Shown: piece after piece, positions 48,661 through 57,061 of the stretch
How the letters are laid out: every line of letters starts with the position of its first letter
How positions within the stretch are numbered: position 1 is the stretch's first letter
NCBI RefSeq assembly: GCF_024623455.1
Contig: NZ_JANIPJ010000015.1
Location: 62,001 to 126,000 of the forward strand
Length of the DNA stretch: 64,000 bases
Direction: 5' to 3'
Source: Paenibacillus soyae
GTDB taxonomy: Bacteria; Bacillota; Bacilli; Paenibacillales; Paenibacillaceae
Position numbers and translations under genes: made by a program
The notes under the pieces: generated by a model
The model's input: the letters and a program-made list of their open reading frames with translations, nothing else
Databases searched by the model: none
What the model was told of the DNA's origin: nothing

Positions 48661-49686
48661 ATGTCTAAAGTACGCGTAGCAGTAATCGGATGCGGATCCA
48701 TCTCGAAATATCGCCATATCCCGGAATATGCGGCACATCCAAACGTTGAGCTGGTCGCATTCGTCGACCCGGTTATCGAGCGCGCTCAGCATTATGCCGA
48801 TCAATTCGGCGCCAAAGCGTTCGCCGATTACGAAACCATGCTGGCCGAAGTGAAGCCGGACGCGGTAAGCGTATGTACGCCTAACGCCCTGCATGCTTCG
48901 ATGTCCATTGCCGCTGCCAAAGCCGGCGCGCATGTTCTTGTAGAGAAGCCGATGGCCGTGACCGACGCGGAAGCGGAAGCTATGATTCAAGCCGCGAGCG
49001 ACAACGGCGTACGCCTCATGGTTGGACATAACCAACGCCTGATGCCGCCGCATGTCAAAGCAAAACAAATTCTTGAGTCGGGCGTACTTGGCAAAGTATT
49101 GACGTTCCGTACATCCTTCGGCCATCCAGGTCCGGACGCATGGAGCATTGACGGAGCAAGCAGCTGGTTCTTCCGCAAGGAAGAAGCGCTTATGGGCGCG
49201 ATGGGCGACCTCGGCGTACATAAATCCGACTTGATCCGTTGGATGCTGAACGACGAAGTAGCAGAGATCGGCGCGTTTGTAGGCACGCTGCACAAAGAAG
49301 GAACGCAAGTGGACGATAACGCGTCCTGCATTCTTCGCATGAAGGGCGGCGCGATCGGAACGCTTGTCGCTAGCTGGACTTACTATAAAGGCGAAGACAA
49401 CAGCACAATCCTCTGGTGTGAGAACGGCGTAATGAAGATCGGCACGCATCCTGACGATCAAGTTATCGTCGAGCTTCGCAACGGCACGGTTGAGAAACAT
49501 AAAGTAGGAGCCATCTCGACTAACGAGAAGCAAGAGTCGAGCGGCGTAGTCGACGCCTTCCTGGACAGCATCCTGAACGACAAGACGCCGGCGATCTCCG
49601 GCGAAGAAGGACGCGCTTCCTTGAAGGTTATCCTTTGCGCGTTCGAATCGCAAGAAACCGGTAAGTTCGTAACTGTTAACGGCTAA
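48661..49686 (+). CDS. Gfo/Idh/MocA-family oxidoreductase, partner of the isomerase
   Basis: A 341-residue NAD(P)-dependent dehydrogenase: VAVIGCGSISKYRHIPEYAA at the N-terminus, VEKPMAVTDAEAEAMI with the catalytic lysine, MGDLGVHKSDLIRWMLND carrying the substrate-site Asp/His, and a C-terminal sheet with GTLVASWTYYKGEDNSTILW. It is a paralogue of the enzyme at 6955-8022 and forms a two-gene operon with the isomerase. GCGGGGGAAC precedes the ATG at 48661. A strong terminator follows. Confidence 0.94.
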   Translation: MSKVRVAVIGCGSISKYRHIPEYAAHPNVELVAFVDPVIERAQHYADQFGAKAFADYETMLAEVKPDAVSVCTPNALHASMSIAAAKAGAHVLVEKPMAVTDAEAEAMIQAASDNGVRLMVGHNQRLMPPHVKAKQILESGVLGKVLTFRTSFGHPGPDAWSIDGASSWFFRKEEALMGAMGDLGVHKSDLIRWMLNDEVAEIGAFVGTLHKEGTQVDDNASCILRMKGGAIGTLVASWTYYKGEDNSTILWCENGVMKIGTHPDDQVIVELRNGTVEKHKVGAISTNEKQESSGVVDAFLDSILNDKTPAISGEEGRASLKVILCAFESQETGKFVTVNG

Positions 49687-49700
49687 TTAATACTTCGAGC

Positions 49701-49749
49701 AACAGCCTTCCGGCCCATGGAGAACCATGGGTTCGGGAGGCTGTTTTTG
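49701..49749 (+). terminator. Terminator after the isomerase-oxidoreductase operon
   Basis: ACAGCCT-CCGG-CCATGG pairs with CCATGG-TCGG-AGGCTGT, followed by TTTTT. Confidence 0.92.
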
Positions 49750-49941
49750 CTTTCTATTTCTCTTAAAAGACGGGTGATAGGCGGATGAGTAGATTCTCAT
49801 AATGCAGCAATGGCGCAACTTTGGGGCTGATTCCGATGGAATTGGAAAGTTTTGCGTCATGAAACGAGCATACCCCCATGCTAAGATTAGTGGCGTCGGG
49901 AGAGACCGAACAATAAATCCTAGCTTAGGGGGAAACGAATA

Positions 49942-50712
49942 ATGAAATTGCAACCATTGCGCATTGGCGTAGCAAGCATAATTGCGGCAACAATGATCGG
50001 CACGGGCCTCGCAGCTCCGAAGGCGGATGCGGCGTCTGAAATCCGCATTATTACGAATACCCAGTACTTGAATTACACAACGCTGAATCAGATCGCTCAA
50101 AAATATGGCATCGACCTTAGCAAGCTCAACTTCAACTTTAACGGCATAACGATTAACTGGCCGACGCCTGCGCCAACGGCGAAGCCGACAGTAACGCCGG
50201 CACCGACGGCGAAGCCGACAGTAACGCCGGCACCGACGGCGAAGCCGACAGCAACGCCGGCACCGACGGCAAAGCCGACAGCGACACCAGCTCCAACGGC
50301 GAAGCCGACAGCGACGCCGGCGCCAACGACGACTGCTCCGGCAGCGTCGACAATCCAGCAGCAAGTCGTAACGCTGGTTAACCAAGAGCGCGCCAAGCTT
50401 GGACTTCCTGCCTTGCAAATGGACACGCTGCTTAACAAAGTTGCAACGGAAAAAGCAAGAGATATGGACGTAAACAATTACTTCAGCCATACTTCTCCAA
50501 CGTACGGTTCGCCGTTCGATATGATGAAATCCTTTGGTGTGAAATACTCTTACGCAGGCGAGAACATTGCATCCGGTCAACCGACAGCGGCACGCGTCAT
50601 GTCCGACTGGATGAACAGCCCGGGTCACCGCGCGAATATCGTTAGCCCGAACTTCACGAAAATCGGAGTCGGCTACGTGAACGGCGAATGGGTTCAAATG
50701 TTTATCGGCTAA
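49942..50712 (+). CDS. Secreted CAP-domain (SCP/PR-1-like) protein with a Pro/Thr repeat linker
   Basis: A 256-residue exported protein. The signal peptide ends near ADA-AS (residue 30). A 60-residue region follows, then a linker of ten-residue units APTAKPT(V/A)TP repeated about five times (50161-50334), then a CAP domain: VVTLVNQERAKLGLPALQMD, FSHTSPTYGSPFDMMK, YAGENIASG and WMNSPGHRANI. It is related to Bacillus YkwD. CAP proteins in Bacillales are often wall- or spore-associated, with unknown activity. AGGGGGAAACG precedes the ATG. The linker should be extended and may be glycosylated. Confidence 0.92.
   Translation: MKLQPLRIGVASIIAATMIGTGLAAPKADAASEIRIITNTQYLNYTTLNQIAQKYGIDLSKLNFNFNGITINWPTPAPTAKPTVTPAPTAKPTVTPAPTAKPTATPAPTAKPTATPAPTAKPTATPAPTTTAPAASTIQQQVVTLVNQERAKLGLPALQMDTLLNKVATEKARDMDVNNYFSHTSPTYGSPFDMMKSFGVKYSYAGENIASGQPTAARVMSDWMNSPGHRANIVSPNFTKIGVGYVNGEWVQMFIG
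50161..50334 (+). repeat. 30-bp tandem repeat coding for the CAP protein linker
   Basis: Five 30-bp units start at 50185, each beginning CCGACAG and ending GGCGAAG or close variants, preceded by a partial 24-bp unit. Units 1 and 2 are identical; later ones differ at third codon positions. Unit number may vary between strains. Confidence 0.9.
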
Positions 50713-50795
50713 TAAGAAGGCATTGCACCAAGCAGAACGTTAAGCGCTAAGCTTGACGTTCTGCCATCTTTATTTCATCCAGGAGGTAGTTGGTT

Positions 50796-51449
50796 TTGAG
50801 AAAGTCAATCCTTGCGAGCGCGGCGATCGCCATTACCGTTGCGTTAGCGGCAGGTACAGGAACAGCACATGCGGCAACAAAAATACATACGGTGTCCGCT
50901 TCAGATACGTTTTGGAAGTTGTCACGGCAGTATAAGGTTTCTCTTCAATCGATTTTAGACGCGAATAAGGGCGTAAATCCGCAAAATCTTCGAATCGGCA
51001 CAAGGCTGACCATCCCGGTCCGCGATGAAGCTGCCGAATCGAAGCAAGAAGCAGTAGTAACGATGAAAGCGGCATCAGCCGAATCGGAAACGATGTTGGT
51101 TCAAGGGCCGGGCGGATACGACTATAGCTTCACGAAGCAGATCAATCTTCAAGCGACGGCTTATTCTGCGGACCCATCGGAGAATGGCGGCTGGGGGGCT
51201 GTCGATTATTTCGGCAACAAGCTGAAGATTGGTACGGTAGCCGTCGATCCGAACGTCATCCCCCTTGGCACCAAGCTATACATCACTGGTTATGACTACA
51301 TCGGATTGCCCAAGATCGGCATTATTGCTACCGCCTCGGATACGGGAGGCGCAATAAAAGGGAACCGAGTGGACATATTCGTACCGGGAAGCAGGCAGCA
51401 GGCGCTTAGCTTCGGTATCCAAAACGTTAAAGCTTATATTTTGAAATAA
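50796..51449 (+). CDS. Secreted LysM plus 3D-domain cell wall protein (YocH-like)
   Basis: A 217-residue exported protein: signal peptide to about residue 27 (TGTAHA-AT), one LysM peptidoglycan-binding repeat (HTVSASDTFWKLSRQYKVSLQSILDAN...), a linker, and a C-terminal 3D domain with VAVDPNVIPLGTKLYI and ASDTGGAIKGNRVDIF, whose three Asp residues form the lytic-transglycosylase-type site. B. subtilis YocH is the model, a wall hydrolase under WalR control. The TTG at 50796 is 9 bases from AGGAGG; another TTG at 50790 is too near. It follows the CAP gene with only a weak hairpin (50732-50764) between. Confidence 0.9.
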   Translation: MRKSILASAAIAITVALAAGTGTAHAATKIHTVSASDTFWKLSRQYKVSLQSILDANKGVNPQNLRIGTRLTIPVRDEAAESKQEAVVTMKAASAESETMLVQGPGGYDYSFTKQINLQATAYSADPSENGGWGAVDYFGNKLKIGTVAVDPNVIPLGTKLYITGYDYIGLPKIGIIATASDTGGAIKGNRVDIFVPGSRQQALSFGIQNVKAYILK

Positions 51450-51469
51450 AGGAACGCCGCGCCAGCCTG

Positions 51470-52384
51470 CTAGCGGTAGGGTTCCTTCCCGAGTAGCTCG
51501 GGCAGCGTGACCAAGTCGTAGCCATTGCTTTGCAGCTGCTCAATTAATAGCGGCAGGGCTTGTATCGTCCCGGATAGATCTTGCCCTTCTCCCCCGCCGG
51601 CATGCTGCAGAACAATCGAGCCCGGCTGAAGAGTCCTCTTTATATTGGCCAGAACCCGCGCGCTGCTCGGGTTTTTCTTCCAATCCTCCGAATCGACATC
51701 CCAATTGACGATGGTAAAACCATTTTCTTTTCCCCACGATACTTGCTTGGAAAGCAAATCCCCGTACGGCGGTCTGATTAAGGTAGGCGACACGCCGATG
51801 ATTTTTTGGATAATGCCGTCCGTTTTCCATATTTGCTGTTCGAATTGATACATGCTTAGCGTGGAGAACACAGCGTGATTAAAGGAATGATTGCCAATAA
51901 TATGGCCTTCCCGCATCATTCTGGCAACAAGATCAGGATGCTTGGCAGCCCGGTCTCCCACGACAAAAAAGGTGGCGCAAACCTCGTATTGAGCCAGAAC
52001 ATCCAGAATGGCAGGCGTGTATCTCGGATCCGGAGCATCGTCGAAGGTGAGCGCCACTTTCTTTTGATCACGGGCGCCGTTTGTCATAAAGACGCTTGGG
52101 AATTTCCGTTTCAACGTATCCCAGGACATCACAGCCGATTGACGCCGTGCGGTACGCCGAACCGGACGTTTTTTTGTTTTGCGCTCACGCACAGCTTTCG
52201 GGCGCGATTGTTTTTTGGATGCAGCCGCCCGCTTAATCGTTTTGTTCTTAGGGGCCTGTTTGGCCGCTGGATTGACGACGGATGTCGGCGAGCTAGGACT
52301 GCCGAAGGCGTGAGGAGAGAAGCAGGTAAGGCACAGCGCGAGCAACAGGATCGTTTGTAAACAGGTTTTGGCGTGGTTCCGCAT
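51470..52384 (-). CDS. Secreted polysaccharide deacetylase with a basic linker
   Basis: A 304-residue exported NodB-family enzyme that removes acetyl groups from wall glycans. After a signal peptide (LQTILLLALCLTCFSPHAFG) is a very basic 45-residue linker (about 40-86) with clusters like RERKTKKRPVRRTARRQ. The NodB motifs follow: VALTFDDAPD (catalytic base and metal Asp), HIIGNHSFNHA (metal His pair), LIRPPYGD, VNWDVDSEDW, and LQHAGG, where the last usually reads LxHD or similar. GAAGCG is a weak site ahead of the ATG at 52384. The substrate is probably peptidoglycan, judged from family only. Confidence 0.9.
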   Translation of the reverse strand: MRNHAKTCLQTILLLALCLTCFSPHAFGSPSSPTSVVNPAAKQAPKNKTIKRAAASKKQSRPKAVRERKTKKRPVRRTARRQSAVMSWDTLKRKFPSVFMTNGARDQKKVALTFDDAPDPRYTPAILDVLAQYEVCATFFVVGDRAAKHPDLVARMMREGHIIGNHSFNHAVFSTLSMYQFEQQIWKTDGIIQKIIGVSPTLIRPPYGDLLSKQVSWGKENGFTIVNWDVDSEDWKKNPSSARVLANIKRTLQPGSIVLQHAGGGEGQDLSGTIQALPLLIEQLQSNGYDLVTLPELLGKEPYR

Positions 52385-52473
52385 ATCGCTTCATCCATTC
52401 CGCTTAAGTGTTGTACGCATTAGTGTGCCGCCTGCACGGAGGTTCATACATATTTCCGAGGAAATGACGGTAA

Positions 52474-52508
52474 GAAAAGCCCGACAGCGTCAATTGCTGT
52501 CGGGCTTG
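52474..52508 (-). terminator. Terminator after the chemoreceptor gene
   Basis: AAGCCCGACAGC pairs with GCTGTCGGGCTT, with TTTC on the minus-strand 3' side. Confidence 0.85.
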
Positions 52509-52519
52509 AAGAATGGGGA

Positions 52520-53785
52520 TTATTTCATTTTGAATACTTGAATCGTACGTTGAAGCTGGGTTGCCATTGTAAGCATGCGCTCCGTTTCTTGTACGACCGC
52601 TTGCACGGAGGCGATCTGTTCGTTCATCGAAGCGGATACCTGCTCGGTGCCGGCAGCAGACTGCTGCGTAATGGCGGATATATTCTGAATCGCTGCAGAA
52701 ATTTTTTGCGCGCTTTCAAGCATAGCGTCGCTTTCTTGCGAAAACGTATAAATTTGCTCCGAAATAAACGAGACGCTTTGTTCGATTTCTTTGAACACGT
52801 GCTCCGATTGGCGAATATGCTCGGTTTGAAGCTTGACGACTTCTTCGTTCACCTTCATATTGCTGATGACTTCTTGAATGCCTTCATCAATGCTCTTCAC
52901 TAGATGGAATACTTGCTTCGTTGAGGTCGTCGATTCCTCCGCCAGCTTCCGCACTTCCTGCGCGACGACCGCGAAGCCCCTGCCATGCTCCCCGGCTCTT
53001 GCCGCTTCGATCGACGCGTTAAGCGACAGCAGGTTCGTCTGCTCCGCGATATCGGAGATCGTGGTCGTGATGGCGGAGATACCTTGCGCCTTGCGCGCCA
53101 AATCCTCAATTGTAGCGGCAACTTGGGAGGTCGCCTCCACGTTTCTCTGCATGCCTTCGGCCTGCACTTCCAGCGCTTCCCGGCCTTTGTCGACGAGCGC
53201 TATCGTCTGCTTCGACTTATCGTTCATTTCCTTGGTGGAATGGGCATAAGCCTCGACCTTCTTCTCGATCTCCGTGATCGATTCGCTCATATTCATAACG
53301 TCTTCCGAAATTTCGTTGGAGCCTGTAGCGAGCTCGTTTGCCGACGCTGCTACTTGCTGCATAGCCGTCTGAATGTTGTTGTTCTTATCGAATATGCTTC
53401 GGCTGGTGTCTGCGACATGCTTGATGATGTTGGATGTTTCCGTCAAGATTTCGCGAAGCTTGTCCACCATGCTGTTGAACGAGTGGCCGAGCTCTCCTGC
53501 GCTGGAGCTGGAGGATGTGTCGATTTTTTGCGTGAAGTCTCCTTTGGCGATGCGATAGGCTGCTCCCGATATTTCGTTGAAGGACTGCGTTATGGAACGT
53601 TCGATGAAGGAAACCGCGGGATACGCCGCGATGGCGAGAACCACGGCTCCGATAAGAACGGCGAGCACTTTGCCGCCGAGTATTGCTGTCATTAAGAGGG
53701 TAACAATGGCAAATAGCGCTAAAAGCAAATAAGTCGTAACCAATAATTTATTGCGTACCGACTGCGAATAGTACCATTGAATCAT
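52520..53785 (-). CDS. Methyl-accepting chemotaxis protein without a periplasmic sensor domain
   Basis: A 421-residue receptor. Two membrane helices (about residues 14-34 and 38-60) are joined by only a few residues, so there is no extracytoplasmic ligand domain. A HAMP-like region follows ([22 protein letters not shown]), then a full MCP signalling domain with the hairpin tip [43 protein letters not shown]. It may sense membrane state or an intracellular cue. AAAGGAG lies ahead of the ATG at 53785. No other chemotaxis gene is in the window. Confidence 0.93.
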   Translation of the reverse strand: MIQWYYSQSVRNKLLVTTYLLLALFAIVTLLMTAILGGKVLAVLIGAVVLAIAAYPAVSFIERSITQSFNEISGAAYRIAKGDFTQKIDTSSSSSAGELGHSFNSMVDKLREILTETSNIIKHVADTSRSIFDKNNNIQTAMQQVAASANELATGSNEISEDVMNMSESITEIEKKVEAYAHSTKEMNDKSKQTIALVDKGREALEVQAEGMQRNVEATSQVAATIEDLARKAQGISAITTTISDIAEQTNLLSLNASIEAARAGEHGRGFAVVAQEVRKLAEESTTSTKQVFHLVKSIDEGIQEVISNMKVNEEVVKLQTEHIRQSEHVFKEIEQSVSFISEQIYTFSQESDAMLESAQKISAAIQNISAITQQSAAGTEQVSASMNEQIASVQAVVQETERMLTMATQLQRTIQVFKMK

Positions 53786-54061
53786 TATGTAAGCGCTCCT
53801 TTTATTAGAATAACCATATTATAACACCGATGCCGAAACCGGTCTATAATTGTCGAACCATAAAATAGCAGAATCGACAGGACTAAAGGCTTATTCGAAT
53901 AGGTCTCAAAACGCAATAATAAATTCGGAAAATACCAATAATTTTTTCGGTGAACATTGAGATAGCGGATGCTACCATAATAGACAATTAACAGCATAAA
54001 AAAAGACGATATTTGTCGGAACAATCGATCGATTGTCGAAAAAACGAGGAGGAATCGAAAG

Positions 54062-54475
54062 ATGGATTTTAATTCGGTATCGCTGGCCAGGCAAGTGGAT
54101 TTTGTATTCAGGCAGTTGGAGGGCGAATTGAAGGATGCGACCGCAGGCACGGTGCTGATTCATATCCGCAACAATTCGGTTGGGAAGTTCGGCCTCAGGC
54201 ATCATCCGATCGAGACGAAGGACGGCATGATCGAAGTCAGCGGAAAGGGGCTGACGCAGTCGCAAGTGCAAGCCTTCCGTCAGATGGCGATTGAAGCCCT
54301 TAAGTACAGAAAGGATTGGACGCACGGTGAAATCCTGTACGACTTTTCCGTCAAACCGAGCACAAACTCCTGGTCGGCCAGCGTTCTGTACGAGTCGAAT
54401 TACAACATGGCCACATGGAATAGCCGTTATGTACCGAATGCCAAACCCCAGCAGTTACTGCGGGAATTTTCATAG
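54062..54475 (+). CDS. Hypothetical protein
   Basis: A 137-residue soluble protein (MDFNSVSLARQVDFVFRQLEGELKDATAGTVLIHIRNNSVGKFGLRHHP..., with WTHGEILYDFSVKPSTNSWSASVLYESNYNMATWNSRY). I do not recognise the family. GAGGAGGAATCG precedes the ATG at 54062, and a strong terminator follows, so it is a real single-gene unit. The upstream gap (53786-54061) is AT-rich and shared with the divergent chemoreceptor gene; I see no clear promoter there. No cysteines, signal peptide or membrane helix are present. Confidence 0.75.
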   Translation: MDFNSVSLARQVDFVFRQLEGELKDATAGTVLIHIRNNSVGKFGLRHHPIETKDGMIEVSGKGLTQSQVQAFRQMAIEALKYRKDWTHGEILYDFSVKPSTNSWSASVLYESNYNMATWNSRYVPNAKPQQLLREFS

Positions 54476-54497
54476 TCATATTGGAAGATCTTGAACT

Positions 54498-54538
54498 GAA
54501 ACCGGCCGCTCATGCCATAGAGAGCGGCCGGTTTTCTT
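54498..54538 (+). terminator. Terminator after the 54.1-kb hypothetical gene
   Basis: AAACCGGCCGCTC pairs with GAGCGGCCGGTTT, then TTCTTTA. Confidence 0.9.
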
Positions 54539-54720
54539 TATAGCGGTTCATTCTTTTACCCGGATGCTAGATTTTACTATTCCACAAAGAGGCAGCTTCT
54601 CTTCATTCGGCTTCTCATCTTGTCGAAATAATGTAAGCGAAGACTAATTTGTATTCGTAACTAACGCGAAAATCTTGTCGGATTATAGCCAGTAAGACCC
54701 AAAAAAGGAATTGTAAACGA

Positions 54721-54749
54721 TTGTGGTGCATGGTGCATCATACTATAAT
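54721..54749 (+). promoter_or_regulatory. Promoter of the c-di-GMP operon, with a direct repeat in its spacer
   Basis: TTGTGG (54721-54726), 17-base spacer, perfect TATAAT (54744-54749). GGTGCAT occurs twice in tandem (54725-54738) across the -35/spacer junction and could bind a regulator. The first start codon is 77 bases downstream. The remaining bases of the 54539-54825 gap show no gene and no recognisable c-di-GMP riboswitch. Confidence 0.7.
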
Positions 54750-54825
54750 TAGGAATAATTCTTAGTACTTTACTCCTTCATTGCGTGCGCTTATGGGTGA
54801 ATTTACTTGCAAAGTGGTGACGAAC

Positions 54826-55944
54826 ATGAAAGCCCAGCTTGCCAATAATCAATCATGGAATCGATGGATCCTAACGGCCTTCTGGTTGTTAATATCCATG
54901 ATTCTCTTATTCTCCCAAGTTGTATATTTACTGAGGCAATCGGGAGACGGCTTGTTCGGAAGCAGCTTCGAGCTGTCTCCTTCCGTGATGCCGGTAGCTA
55001 TTCCTTCTCTTCTAACTCTCATAGTCGCGGAATGCTTGATCCGGATGATGAGGCGGTACTTTGAACATTTGCTTATCGTCATCGGCTTCGCTTTTGCATT
55101 GTTGATCATGCTGACATACAGCGAGCAAGAGACCGGCATGTATATTACGCTCGGCATCCCGATTATCATTTCCTATTGTTATTTCGACCGGGGGCTCCTG
55201 CAGTTTACAACCTTCTTCACATCCGGCGCTTTTTTTGTTGCCGTGCAATGCTTTCCTTCGCTAAAGCAGCAAATCCATTTCGTTGATATCATCATTATTT
55301 TCGCCTTTACGATCGGGATGACGATGATCGGATATGCGGTCATCTCCAGAGGCGAAGAGCTCCAGCGTTCGCTCGAAAGGGCGATCTTGTCCGAGCTTGA
55401 AGCGTTCGCCGACTCCGTCGCGGTTGAGAACGACGCCAAAATCGATCACTTGACCGGACTATATAACCACATAACTTATCAAGAGTACGCGTCATTGCTG
55501 ACGGAGCAGCATGAATGGTATGGCATGAAGCTGCTGCTTGCCGTGATCGATATCGATAACTTCAAATACGTGAACGATACGTACGGGCATCACGTTGGCG
55601 ATATCGTCCTGATGAAAACGGCAGCGCTCCTTAAACATTCGATCTCGCACGAGGATATCGCCGCCCGTTACGGCGGAGAAGAATTTGTCGTGCTGCTGAC
55701 GGGCAAAAGCTTGGAGGAAGCCGTGGCTTTGTTGGACCTTGTTCGTATGCGGCTTGAGGAAGCCTCCTTCCCCGAATTAGGAGAACATCATGTGACGATG
55801 AGCGTGGGTCTAGCGGAATATCGATCCGGCATGGATAAGGACAAGCTGTTCAAGCAAGCAGACGCTTATCTCTATGAAGCGAAGCGGTCCGGCAAAAACA
55901 GGATCGTCAGCCGGCATGGAGAGGAGGCAGCCAGTTATGCGTAG
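54826..55944 (+). CDS. Membrane diguanylate cyclase 1
   Basis: A 372-residue protein with about six membrane helices (residues 15-195) and a C-terminal GGDEF domain that makes cyclic-di-GMP from two GTP. The domain has KIDHLTGLYNHITYQE, VIDIDNFKYVNDTYGHHVGD (metal and nucleotide sites) and an intact GGEEF at 283-287. The inhibitory RxxD I-site, five residues before GGEEF, is SHED here, so product inhibition is probably absent. I start at the ATG at 54826 with a weak GTGGTG site; the frame is open from a TTG at 54781. The gene overlaps the next by 8 bases. Confidence 0.88.
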   Translation: MKAQLANNQSWNRWILTAFWLLISMILLFSQVVYLLRQSGDGLFGSSFELSPSVMPVAIPSLLTLIVAECLIRMMRRYFEHLLIVIGFAFALLIMLTYSEQETGMYITLGIPIIISYCYFDRGLLQFTTFFTSGAFFVAVQCFPSLKQQIHFVDIIIIFAFTIGMTMIGYAVISRGEELQRSLERAILSELEAFADSVAVENDAKIDHLTGLYNHITYQEYASLLTEQHEWYGMKLLLAVIDIDNFKYVNDTYGHHVGDIVLMKTAALLKHSISHEDIAARYGGEEFVVLLTGKSLEEAVALLDLVRMRLEEASFPELGEHHVTMSVGLAEYRSGMDKDKLFKQADAYLYEAKRSGKNRIVSRHGEEAASYA

Positions 55945-57061
55945 CTTGTTTCGGAAGCCCATGCACATGTCGTTATGGAATCATCGGATTCGGATGACCT
56001 ACTGGTGCCTTACCGTCATTCTCATCTTGTCCATGCTCGTGCTCCTGCCGTTCGTGAAGCAATATTACCCGGACTATTTAGATACTTATATGAAGAATCA
56101 GATCTATTGGCAGTTCGGCTTCTTAATCAGCATGATGGTAATAGGTGAATGGCTGTATAAGAAAATAACGGTCATTCAGGATTACCTCGTGATAACGATT
56201 GGTGCAGGCTTCTCGACCGTCGTTTTGTTTTTTAATTACTCGGAATCATTCGGTCTGCTGATTGCTCTTATCCTGCCAATCGTGGCGTCCATCCTTCATT
56301 TCAATTATGCGAAGGTGCTGTATGCGAGTCTAGTGACGCTCGTGCCATTCGTCACCATTATGCCTTTTGATCATTATGAGCTTCTGGAGATGCCGATAAG
56401 AACTACAATGATCGGCGTGTGCATCATCGTATGCGCGACTGTGGCAACGCTTGGTATCGTAAACCGGGGGCTCAAGCTCATCGCCGATGAGAAAGAAGCG
56501 CTCGTGAACGAAAGGAATCACCGGCTTCAGCAGCTGGCGATTCAAGAAGCTTATTGCAAAGATTCTTTAACGGGACTGGACAATCACAAGAGGTTTCAGG
56601 AGCGCCTGCGATGCGTGCTCGACGACGAACAGGCAGCGCCGATCCATTTGGCCGTCATCGATATCGACAATTTCAAGTCCATTAACGACACGTTTGGCCA
56701 TTCGAATGGCGATTTGGTGCTGCGGAGGGTAGGCGCGCTGTTGAAGGCGCACGAAAGCAAATGCGTCCACCCTTCGAGATACGGAGGAGAAGAGTTCACG
56801 ATTATTTTCAAGGGCTTAGCCTTCCAGGCAGTTGCCGACGCGCTTGAAGACGTGAGGTCCCAAACGGAACGCTTGCTATTCCCTGAGCTTGACGGGAGAA
56901 CGATTACCGTCAGCATTGGCTGTCATGCGGCCGAGGATGAGAAGGATGCCAGCACGCTGTTCCGGATTGCCGACACCGCGCTGTACCAAGCGAAACGAAA
57001 CGGCAAAAACCGGGTCCAATATTCCGATTTCTTCAAGAAGGAAGGGGGTGTCCAGCGATGA
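55937..57061 (+). CDS. Membrane diguanylate cyclase 2, paralogue of the preceding gene
   Basis: A 374-residue protein with the same plan as its neighbour: about six helices, then GGDEF with SLTGLDNHKRFQE, VIDIDNFKSINDTFGHSNGD and an intact GGEEF at exactly 283-287. The RxxD I-site is again missing (SKCV in its place). The equal length and motif positions indicate a tandem duplication that has since diverged. GGAGG precedes the ATG at 55937, inside the end of gene 1, and its stop overlaps the third gene by 4 bases, so the three are translationally linked. Confidence 0.9.
   Translation: MRSLFRKPMHMSLWNHRIRMTYWCLTVILILSMLVLLPFVKQYYPDYLDTYMKNQIYWQFGFLISMMVIGEWLYKKITVIQDYLVITIGAGFSTVVLFFNYSESFGLLIALILPIVASILHFNYAKVLYASLVTLVPFVTIMPFDHYELLEMPIRTTMIGVCIIVCATVATLGIVNRGLKLIADEKEALVNERNHRLQQLAIQEAYCKDSLTGLDNHKRFQERLRCVLDDEQAAPIHLAVIDIDNFKSINDTFGHSNGDLVLRRVGALLKAHESKCVHPSRYGGEEFTIIFKGLAFQAVADALEDVRSQTERLLFPELDGRTITVSIGCHAAEDEKDASTLFRIADTALYQAKRNGKNRVQYSDFFKKEGGVQR

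Noticed and set aside
47824-49653. Long open frame (609 codons) on the minus strand opposite the isomerase and oxidoreductase genes
   Set aside because: It is antisense to two clear enzymes, gives a His/Arg/Phe-rich translation with no family features, and arises from codon bias.
50161-50334. CRISPR-like array
   Set aside because: The 30-bp repeats are contiguous, without unique spacers, and code for a Pro/Thr linker.
54539-54825. Possible c-di-GMP riboswitch upstream of the c-di-GMP operon
   Set aside because: No GEMM-like sequence could be found; the region shows a plain SigA promoter.
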